Assembly (NCBI GenBank): GCA_003427395.1
Contig: BFEA01000269.1
Span: 1,233,526 to 1,253,751 of the forward strand
Direction: 5' to 3'
DNA length: 20,226 nt
Source: Chara braunii
Lineage: Eukaryota > Streptophyta > Charophyceae > Charales > Characeae
The translations under genes and the position numbers were made by a program. This document shows positions 18,349-20,226 of the stretch, in pieces. The notes under the pieces are model-generated. The model ran no database searches and was not told where the DNA came from. It saw only the letters and a program-made list of their open reading frames with translations. Within the stretch, counting starts at the first letter, position 1; each line of letters begins with the position of its first letter.

Positions 18349-19450
18349 CGCACGAATTCAGAAACCAGAACAAAGAAATTGAAATTCCTTTCCTTTTTTC
18401 ATATAGAATAAGTAACCCGTTTTATGTCTTTGTTTTCCTTTTTTCCTTCGTTTTTTTTTTTCTTTTTTCTTTTTCTTTAGTTTTTCAGTTTTTTTGTTCT
18501 TTTAGAAACGAGGATTCTCCTACTACCGGTAGCTGTAGGGTCGGCAAGACTCAGCATACCGGTAGCTCCAGGCTCGGACTTTATAGCTGTGTGAGGTACT
18601 GGTGGTTTAAACGAACCCCTAGCTCAAAAAGGACTTGGGACTGGGAACCGGACTTTTGCTGCTGACTGGAGCAACTGAGAAACAAACTTCGACTGACTTT
18701 TTCCTAAGCCTACCGGTACGAACCGGAATCTACCTACCTCGGCCTATTGTCCTACTGGTACTGGCCCTGACTTGGGGCATGGGAATATGATACACGGGAC
18801 CACGACCGGCACTGGAACTGGGACTTGAGAGTGGGACAGGACTTGGGACCTGGGCAGATAGTGGTGAAATATTTTCCTAGTCATCATTTTCAAGAAAATC
18901 CTGCCTGTGCTTTCTCAGCAGAACGGGAACCATAGCATGTGGGTGGGACTTGGGACTGCAACTGGGACTTGGGACTGAAACTGGGACTTGGGACTGAAAC
19001 TGGGATTTGGGACTGGAACTGGGATTTGGGACTGGAACTGGGACTTGGGACTGGAACTGGGACAGGATTTGGGCGGATAGAGGTCAAATTCTTTCCTAGT
19101 CATCATTTTCAAGCAGGTCCTGTCTGTGCTTTCTCAGGGTGCGCAGGCAGGCGGGTAGAGAGAGAAGGGATATGGAGAACTCATGAAACATACAAAGTTA
19201 TAACTTACAAAACAGAAACGATCATCACGAGAGCTGTGCAGGAGAGTAGATCTTTGAAATATAAAATGATTATTATTATATTAATTTTTTGCAATTATGA
19301 GGGGGGGAACTGTACCTTGAAGCTGGCTCCCTTGAGCACATGCTTGTCGCCAAATGCCTTGTAAACGTCGCGACATTCGATGAGAACCTTGCCCTTCTCA
19401 GCTCTGAATGGTTCCAGGTTGCCATTCAGTCTAAACAAGCTCTCCGCCAT
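1934..19450 (-). CDS. TGD3: TGD3-like plastid ABC transporter ATPase, spliced gene, partial at both ends
   Basis: Seven minus-strand exons (19450-19316, 17717-17622, 12969-12892, 11808-11747, 4053-3978, 3632-3531, 2109-1934) join in frame across GT-AG introns. They give about 241 residues of one ABC ATPase with all core motifs in order: Walker [11 protein letters not shown]-loop VFQSAALFD, signature [13 protein letters not shown], Walker [14 protein letters not shown] and H-loop VVVTHQHS. The strings [22 protein letters not shown] and [12 protein letters not shown] are typical of plant TGD3 and bacterial MlaF. In plants TGD3 is the stromal ATPase working with the TGD1 permease and the TGD2 MCE protein to bring ER-derived lipid across the inner chloroplast envelope. 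The N-terminal transit peptide and about 35-40 C-terminal residues are missing and presumably lie outside the window. Intron lengths are 1598, 4652, 1083, 7693, 345 and 1421 bp. All seven segments keep frame, so the gene looks functional, but no transcript evidence is available. Confidence 0.93.
2251..2352 (+). pseudogene. U6 snRNA pseudogene 2
   Basis: U6 landmarks in order: 'atcggtgaaaaatggaacga', 'atacagaagaag', 'cgcccctgcgcaaggatg', 'cataaatcgtgaaatg'. It shares the variant 'ggatgggtcgcataaatcg' with the copy at 12450-12489, where the other copies read 'gacac'. It is followed by a T run and A-rich sequence. No clear target duplication was found. Confidence 0.82.
2481..2552 (+). repeat. 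(GA)n microsatellite
   Basis: About 72 bp of GA dinucleotides with one C interruption, within the F-G intron. Confidence 0.97.
2738..2845 (+). mobile_element. Diverged hairpin-MITE copy (subfamily B)
   Basis: It starts 'accgtctttcccccaacaca' then 'agcaccctgattatgactgc', and shares 'tatacactcagaattc' with the minus strand of 1029-1112. The right arm is degraded. It directly abuts MITE copy 2. Confidence 0.5.
2850..2958 (+). mobile_element. Hairpin MITE copy 2, subfamily A
   Basis: 109 bp with termini TACCGTCTTCACCCGAAT and ATTCGGGTGAAGACGGTA. The inner stem is ACGCCCGGTAATTAT / ATAATGACCGGGCGT, and the loop 'tctggactgaaaaatgc' gives the same orientation as copy 1. Confidence 0.87.
2964..3154 (+). 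repeat. 95-bp exact duplication around a single N (assembly gap artefact)
   Basis: 2964-3058 and 3060-3154 are identical over 95 bp and separated only by N at 3059. A zero-divergence duplicate centred on a gap base is typical of two contig ends that overlap but were not merged. The true sequence probably has one copy. Confidence 0.9.
3155..3231 (+). repeat. (CT)n microsatellite
   Basis: About 77 bp of CT dinucleotides adjoining the artefactual duplication; it probably caused the contig break. Confidence 0.97.
3350..3457 (+). mobile_element. Hairpin MITE copy 3, decayed
   Basis: The right arm 'ctataatgaccgggcattct' and 'ccggtgaagactgta' is good. The left arm 'gaactgaacgcccagcacta' is diverged. 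The loop 'ctacactgaaagctggccca' matches copies 1-2. Confidence 0.75.
3531..3632 (-). CDS. TGD3: TGD3 exon F: ABC signature
   Basis: Acceptor aatgcag| and donor GAG|gttggt enclose 102 bp, 34 codons in phase 0, reading [27 protein letters not shown] and then an acidic stretch REDE. The signature [13 protein letters not shown] is intact. A GAG|gttggt donor gives E/VVMYDEP at the next junction, matching the family's E-V-L-L-Y-DEP pattern. Using the nearby gt three bases further on would not. Confidence 0.94.
3783..3880 (-). mobile_element. U6 5'-half / poly(A) chimeric retroposon with 9-bp target duplication
   Basis: On the minus strand, U6 positions 1 to about 50 (3866-3813) are followed directly by 20 A (3812-3793). 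The 9-mer 'tccctcaag' flanks the unit at 3783-3791 and 3872-3880. The 3' half of U6 is absent. This fits LINE cDNA synthesis starting on a poly(A) template and then switching to U6 RNA and running to its 5' end. Confidence 0.82.
3813..3866 (-). pseudogene. U6 snRNA pseudogene 3 (5' half only)
   Basis: Minus strand reads 'gtccttcgggacatctgtta' then 'aaattggaacgatacagaga' and 'agattagcatgg', very close to canonical U6 over this part, with an intact-looking 5' stem-loop. It ends at 'gcatgggg' and enters poly(A). It is the least diverged U6 copy in the window. Confidence 0.9.
3978..4053 (-). CDS. TGD3: TGD3 exon E: helical subdomain
   Basis: Acceptor gtgacag| and donor AAG|gtgggt enclose 76 bp: one base completing the split leucine, then 25 codons reading [25 protein letters not shown]. 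This is the helix before the ABC signature. It is separated from exon D by 7.7 kb of intron containing a LINE. The in-frame join FML/YEHS supports both borders. Confidence 0.94.
4054..5133. other. Intron D-E, proximal part: repeats only
   Basis: No coding signal. It holds a GC-rich stretch (4215-4275, with 'ccgctaggcgg' palindrome), a dispersed repeat at about 4775-4845 related to 5405-5560 ('ttctattctggg', 'cagtccggtt', 'caccggcaag') and a G-rich tract at 5045-5065. Confidence 0.6.
5134..5244 (-). mobile_element. Hairpin MITE copy 4, variant stem
   Basis: A near-perfect palindrome with altered but mutually compensated arms: TACCTTCTTCCCCCGAATAC... against ...GGGGGAAGGAGGTA, and 'caacgtacgatcattatagc' against 'gctataatgaccgtacgttg'. 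Both arms carry the variant, so the stem is preserved. The loop is in the opposite orientation to copies 1-3. Confidence 0.83.
5405..5560. repeat. Dispersed repeat interrupted by a bare poly(A) insertion
   Basis: The 16-mer 'gcgacagtccggttcc' is present at 5466-5481 and 5530-5545, flanking 48 bases of T with occasional C (minus-strand poly(A)). The paralogous repeat at about 4800-4841 reads '...cagcagtccggttactt...caccggcaag' without the insert and so shows the empty site. Confidence 0.75.
5561..6168. other. Intron D-E stretch with no gene
   Basis: Pyrimidine-rich sequence with no coding similarity. It contains 'ggcaagcattcttg' (5890s, also at 5394) and a short degenerate plant telomere-like run at 5844-5869 (ctaaa-type units). 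Confidence 0.5.
6169..6278 (-). mobile_element. Hairpin MITE copy 5, best-preserved stem
   Basis: 110 bp. Ends TACCGTCTTCACCCGAATAG and TGAAGACGGTA; inner stem GAACGCCCGGTCATTATAGC / GATAATGACCGGGCGTTC. The right arm has one extra G. The loop 'ttcagtctaga' is in the orientation of copy 4. Confidence 0.88.
6431..7880 (-). pseudogene. LINE C-terminal region with zf-RVT zinc knuckle
   Basis: Continues the ORF2 remnant in several frames: [28 protein letters not shown], the segment 7415-6915 ([17 protein letters not shown] ... [17 protein letters not shown]), then [15 protein letters not shown] (6896-6687, the Cys/His zinc-binding module with its last Cys replaced by R) and [12 protein letters not shown] 22-base A run on the coding strand (plus 7445-7466) disrupts the frame. 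Confidence 0.82.
7883..9120 (-). pseudogene. LINE reverse transcriptase core, frameshifted
   Basis: In order on the minus strand: [15 protein letters not shown], a stop, then [14 protein letters not shown] (9050-9000), a frameshift, [36 protein letters not shown], another break, then [29 protein letters not shown] and [17 protein letters not shown]. The catalytic box is LADD where most LINEs have F/YADD. The D residues of motifs A and C are present, but the stop and frameshifts make the enzyme nonfunctional. Confidence 0.92.
9140..9811 (-). pseudogene. LINE linker and start of the reverse transcriptase
   Basis: A 223-codon open stretch containing [26 protein letters not shown] and [20 protein letters not shown] followed by MPVELNK. 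The last is RT motif 0/1, corresponding to the usual KAPGPDGLPVE-FYK, with ARGLGG replacing APGPDG. It ends in a frameshift around 9150. Confidence 0.85.
9820..10579 (-). pseudogene. LINE AP-endonuclease domain remnant
   Basis: The minus-strand reading has [12 protein letters not shown] (the LQET-type motif, here LRET), [16 protein letters not shown] (catalytic GDFN) and SRIDMIWAS (SRID), followed in another frame by [19 protein letters not shown]. This domain nicks target DNA to prime reverse transcription. It starts abruptly at the RET motif, so the first catalytic segment is missing, and the frame breaks near 10505 and 9996. Confidence 0.88.
10560..10600 (-). repeat. tRNA-SINE head fused to the LINE 5' truncation point
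   Basis: Minus strand 'ctagctcagttggtacacc' then 'tgtggactgt' matches the A-box head of the SINE at 17070-17096 ('ctagctcagtcggtacaccc', 'acgaactgt'). The LINE coding sequence begins within a few bases. No B box follows. Confidence 0.55.
10601..11045. other. Intron sequence, no gene recognised
   Basis: It contains 'ggattcgtaggaga' (10734-10747), also found in the TTAA foldback at 890-904, and two 'catcatgggagag'-like copies. No coding signal. Confidence 0.45.
11046..11157 (-). mobile_element. Hairpin MITE copy 6
   Basis: Ends TACCGTCTTCTTCACCGGAA and TTCGGGTGAAGACGTTA; inner stem GAACGCCCGGTCATTATAGC / CGATAATTACCCGGCGTTC. The loop 'gcacaactttcagcccaga' has the copy 4-5 orientation. A 3-bp TTC insertion is present in the left end. 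Confidence 0.85.
11355..11568 (+). repeat. About 52-bp direct repeat, two copies
   Basis: 11355-11407 and 11517-11568 share 'accagcttaa', 'cttggactaattgatta' and 'attgttca', 'cgcacaa' with a few substitutions, 162 bp apart. Origin unknown. Confidence 0.75.
11747..11808 (-). CDS. TGD3: TGD3 exon D: Q-loop
   Basis: Acceptor cttctccag| and donor TT|gtgagt enclose 62 bp: [20 protein letters not shown] plus two bases of a leucine codon completed by exon E (phase 2). The Q-loop glutamine sits in VFQS. A run of 23 G on the plus strand (11822-11844), C on the gene strand, lies just upstream and would act as part of the polypyrimidine tract. Confidence 0.94.
11822..11844 (+). repeat. G23 homopolymer next to exon D
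   Basis: A near-pure G run 14 bp from the exon D acceptor; on the gene strand it is a C tract. Its length is likely to be unreliable in assembly. Confidence 0.9.
12268..12391. repeat. Inverted repeat, 32-bp arms, 60-bp loop
   Basis: 12268-12299 ('catctattttcgtgacttct...') and 12360-12391 ('...gaagtcacaaaaatagatg') are nearly perfect reverse complements. Confidence 0.85.
12407..12505 (+). pseudogene. U6 snRNA pseudogene 4 (3' fragment) between 20-bp direct repeats
   Basis: 12450-12489 reads 'tggcccctgcgcaaggatgg' then 'gtcgcataaatcgagaaat', the central and 3' part of U6, with the 'gggtcgc' variant shared with copy 2. 'aaatcatgctgcatgtgcaa' occurs at 12407-12426 and 12486-12505, and the similarity runs on into 'ggcagttgcaaat' / 'ggccgttgcaaat'. 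Confidence 0.8.
12562..12700 (+). repeat. (GAA)n and (GGA)n triplet array
   Basis: About 110 bp of GAA with one phase slip at 12609-12612, then about 28 bp of GGA. Homopurine on the plus strand; not coding. Confidence 0.97.
12892..12969 (-). CDS. TGD3: TGD3 exon C: region between Walker A and Q-loop
   Basis: Acceptor ttgcag| and donor ATG|gtaaaa enclose 78 bp, 26 codons in phase 0. The product includes [18 protein letters not shown] and ELRIGM, matching the family's GEV-x-I-x-GKKR ... ISD-E ... LRIG segment. The donor is weaker than the others (gtaaaa). No frameshift is present. Confidence 0.93.
13142..13172 (+). repeat. (GT)n microsatellite preceded by GGGA repeats
   Basis: 'gagggaggga' units at 13124-13145 are followed by GT dinucleotides. 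Confidence 0.9.
13261..13410. mobile_element. Foldback element of about 150 bp
   Basis: Arms 'gaacctggacagacagtctg' + 'cccaggatgca' (13261-13291) and 'tgcaatcctggcagactgtc' + 'ggtcggttc' (13382-13410) are reverse complements with few mismatches. No coding content. Different ends from the other two foldback families. Confidence 0.6.
13759..13867 (-). mobile_element. Hairpin MITE copy 7, subfamily B
   Basis: 109 bp. Ends TACCGTCTTCCCCCGAA and TTCGGGGGAAGGTGGCA; inner arms 'cgcgccctcatcctgaatgc' and 'cagtcatgacgagggtgcat'. The overall size and the loop 'ctttccagcccaata' resemble subfamily A, but the stem sequence is the B type also seen at 1029-1112 and 2738-2845. Confidence 0.78.
13868..15745. 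other. Intron B-C, 1.9 kb without a recognisable gene
   Basis: 14340-14810 is C/T-rich on the plus strand. A TATA-like 'gctataaatc' is at about 14810. 'tcaagccgggt' occurs twice near 14938 and 15008. No ORF here resembles a known family and I see no clear repeat boundary. Confidence 0.5.
15746..15931. mobile_element. TTAA-flanked foldback element, 186 bp
   Basis: Ends TTAAAGCACCAGTAC and GTACTTGTGGTTTAA match the termini of 775-943 and 17750-18610. The interior is diverged and only partly self-complementary (for example 'gacacgtcaaattctggag' against 'gggcccagcgtttgacgttt'). Confidence 0.6.
15932..17044. other. Intron B-C, no gene recognised
   Basis: It contains a 25-bp tandem duplication at 15957-16006 ('gcttgcagca' followed by 'aaggggaggga'), a short 'gagctcgagtttgtcgagctc' palindrome near 16437 and a (GAA) run near 17021-17037. 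A 130-codon minus-strand open frame (16589-16197) shows no family resemblance. Confidence 0.5.
17045..17247 (+). mobile_element. tRNA-derived SINE with target-site duplication
   Basis: Pol III A box 'tagctcagtcgg' (17071-17082) and B box 'agttcgaatcc' (17114-17124) are spaced as in a tRNA. The unique body ends 'gatgatatctcaaggcc', and the tail is A/G-rich. Flanking 'gaaagaaccaag' (17045-17056) and 'gaaagaacaag' (17237-17247) look like a target duplication with one indel. Related pieces occur at 575-660 and 10560-10600. Confidence 0.85.
17422..17563 (+). pseudogene. U6 snRNA pseudogene 5 (full length, diverged, A-tailed)
   Basis: Ordered U6 landmarks: 'tcggagcaatctgcaaaaat', 'tggaacagtacagagaagat', 'tggcatggcccctgcacgag', 'gacacacacggattgagaaa', 'tggtct'. 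An A/T-rich stretch and a run of about 12 A (17553-17564) follow. The number of substitutions and the lack of a Pol III terminator directly after the U6 end argue against function. No clear target duplication. Confidence 0.85.
17622..17717 (-). CDS. TGD3: TGD3 exon B: Walker A
   Basis: Acceptor ctgcag| and donor AAG|gtgagt enclose 96 bp, exactly 32 codons in phase 0. The product runs [19 protein letters not shown] to MAGLLAPDK. The P-loop lysine and the following S/T are intact, so nucleotide binding should be preserved. It joins exon A as ...[12 protein letters not shown] and exon C as ...APDK/GEVYI, both as expected for the family. Confidence 0.95.
18082..18132 (+). repeat. (CT)n microsatellite ending at an N
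   Basis: About 51 bp of CT dinucleotides followed by N at 18133. Confidence 0.97.
18134..18165 (+). repeat. Fragment of the right-edge 228-bp repeat
   Basis: 'tcttcttccttataactccc' then 'cctgttcagaac' is identical to 20164-20195 and stops exactly at the adapter. Confidence 0.85.
18166..18203. other. Nextera mate-pair junction adapter (contaminant)
   Basis: CTGTCTCTTATACACATCT followed directly by its reverse complement: two 19-bp Tn5 mosaic ends, exactly the 38-bp junction adapter of Nextera mate-pair libraries. Translated, it gives the familiar artefact peptides [11 protein letters not shown] and CIRDR. This is not genomic sequence. Confidence 0.98.
18271..18346 (+). repeat. (CT)n microsatellite
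   Basis: About 76 bp of CT dinucleotides in the right arm of the TTAA foldback; the left arm has a shorter GA counterpart. Confidence 0.97.
18833..19137 (+). repeat. 19-bp minisatellite with duplicated flank
   Basis: Units of 'actgggacttgggactgaa' type (19 bp) repeat about six times over 18944-19066. An 80-85 bp block ending 'ttcctagtcatcattttcaa' ... 'tgtgctttctcag' occurs before the array (18833-18918) and after it (19059-19137). Confidence 0.9.
19316..19450 (-). CDS. TGD3: TGD3 exon A: start of the ABC domain
   Basis: This exon encodes about 45 residues, [11 protein letters not shown] through [19 protein letters not shown] to ASFK. It is the N-terminal beta-strand region of the ATPase, including the aromatic A-loop position (Y of DVYK). 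It ends AAG|gtacag in phase 0. The upstream edge is uncertain. The frame stays open upstream, and candidate acceptors are the two AGs of 'ggcagcag' just before the ATG at 19450, preceded by a pyrimidine-rich tract (the complement of the GA-rich minisatellite). The ATG is probably internal, because TGD3 proteins normally carry a plastid transit peptide before this point; I see no such peptide in the window. Confidence 0.88.
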
Positions 19451-19478
19451 CTGCTGCCATAGATTTGTTATATAGGGG

Positions 19479-19690
19479 AGAAAAAGAGAGACAGAGAGAG
19501 GGAGAGGGTGAGAGAGAGAGAGAGGAAGAGAGGGAGGAAGAGAGGGAGGAAGAGAGGGAGGAAGAGAGGGAGGAAGAGAGGGAGGAAGAGAGGGAGGAAG
19601 AGAGAGAGAGAGAGGAACAGAGGGAGGAAGGGAGAGAGAGAGAGAGAGGAAGAGAGGGAGGAAGAGACAGAGACAGAGAGACAGAGAGAA
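19479..19690 (+). repeat. Homopurine tract with 12-bp minisatellite
   Basis: About 210 bp almost free of pyrimidines. 19523-19605 is a tandem array of 'gagggaggaaga'. On the gene strand this is a long C/T tract ending about 30 bp before the exon A acceptor. Confidence 0.92.
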
Positions 19691-19780
19691 TAAGCAGAAG
19701 ATGTCATCAGATCTGTACAGGGCAAGGAGATCAAGCCAAGAAACAAACATACAGGAAGATGTACTTCAAGCAACCAAAGG

Positions 19781-19866
19781 CAATAAATATATATATAAAT
19801 TTATAAATATATATAATATTCATAATATATATATATCAATATATTGCCACAGAACTATATATATCG
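19781..19866. repeat. AT-rich low-complexity block
   Basis: Alternating 'atatat' and 'ataaat' motifs. No gene. Confidence 0.85.
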
Positions 19867-20226
19867 TCACAGAGTTATCAGAACTCAAAAGCAAAAAAAA
19901 CAAAGGGAACAAAAAAGATATCAATTCATTTTTTATCTTCTTACTTACAACTCCCCCTGTTCAGAACCTCTTGCGTACAAAGCCACCCACGTGGATGTGG
20001 TTGAGCGGCGGCTGGCCCCACCCCCGTGTGTCATATCGACCCCCTTGCACACAGCCAAAGGGCAAAGAGGCAAAGAAAAGAGGAATATATATATCATCAC
20101 ATAAATATCAGTGCACAAATGCAAAAAAAAGAAAAACAGGAAAAAATGAATTCAGTTTTTTTATCTTCTTCCTTATAACTCCCCCTGTTCAGAACCTCTT
20201 GCGTACAAGGCCGCCCACGTGGATGT
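19858..20226 (+). repeat. 228-bp tandem duplication at the window edge
   Basis: 'ctccccctgttcagaacctc' + 'ttgcgtacaa' occurs at 19951 and again at 20179 (228 bp apart). Preceding A-rich and 'atatcatcac' sequences also match, and both copies continue into 'cccacgtggatgt'. The second copy runs off the window. Confidence 0.85.

Larger units (their letters stand above)
17750..18610. mobile_element. TTAA-flanked foldback element, 861 bp, contains an assembly artefact
   Basis: Ends TTAAGCCACCAGTACCTCAC and GTGAGGTACTGGTGGTTTAA are inverted. Internally, 17941-18020 reversed matches 18206-18270 ('aaatcaagaaaatg', 'ttcagcgggaag', then GA/CT repeat). A sequencing adapter sits at 18166-18203 between the arms, so the two halves may not be contiguous in the genome and the apparent 861-bp size is uncertain. 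Confidence 0.6.

Noticed and set aside
17793-18665. A 290-codon plus-strand frame through the foldback
   Set aside because: Made of CT repeats and the sequencing adapter; it contains the artefact peptide [10 protein letters not shown] and an N.

Overview
This is nuclear DNA of a plant-lineage (streptophyte) eukaryote, and almost all of it lies inside one gene. On the minus strand I could join seven GT-AG exons, running from about 19450 down to 1934, into a plastid ABC-transporter ATPase of the TGD3 (MlaF-like) family. The introns are very large (up to 7.7 kb) and full of transposable elements and simple repeats. A gene for chloroplast lipid import, a LINE with a plant-style endonuclease/RT/zinc-knuckle layout and big repeat-filled introns would suit a charophyte alga with a large genome, such as Chara. 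That species guess is inference only.

Layout from high to low coordinates, which is the gene's 5' to 3' direction. 20226-19451: intron or upstream sequence with a 228-bp tandem duplication, an AT-rich block and a homopurine minisatellite. 19450-19316: exon A. 19315-17718: intron with a 19-bp minisatellite and an 861-bp TTAA-flanked foldback that contains a sequencing adapter. 17717-17622: exon B (Walker A). 17621-12970: intron with a U6 pseudogene, a tRNA-derived SINE, a TTAA foldback and a hairpin MITE. 12969-12892: exon C. 12891-11809: intron with a GAA array and a U6 3' fragment. 11808-11747: exon D (Q-loop). 11746-4054: a 7.7-kb intron holding a dead LINE (about 10590-6300) and three hairpin MITEs. 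4053-3978: exon E. 3977-3633: intron with a U6/poly(A) chimera. 3632-3531: exon F (ABC signature). 3530-2110: intron with two MITEs, a U6 pseudogene and an assembly duplication. 2109-1934: exon G (Walker B and H-loop). Below 1934: intron with a U6 retropseudogene inserted exactly at the splice donor. The transit-peptide exon(s) and the last exon(s) are not seen and probably lie outside the window.

The most notable pattern is repeated retroposition of U6 snRNA sequence. There are five U6-derived copies in 20 kb. Two have target-site duplications and poly(A), and one is the 5' half of U6 joined directly to poly(A). Alongside them are a LINE, a tRNA SINE, an apparent SINE-head/LINE chimera and a bare poly(A) insertion whose empty site is preserved in a paralogous repeat. 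Together these look like the products of an active, template-switching LINE machinery. A second pattern is a dense family of about 109-bp near-perfect hairpins (seven copies) with TA at both ends.

Two places are assembly artefacts: a Nextera mate-pair junction adapter at 18166-18203, and a 95-bp exact duplication around a single N at 3059.
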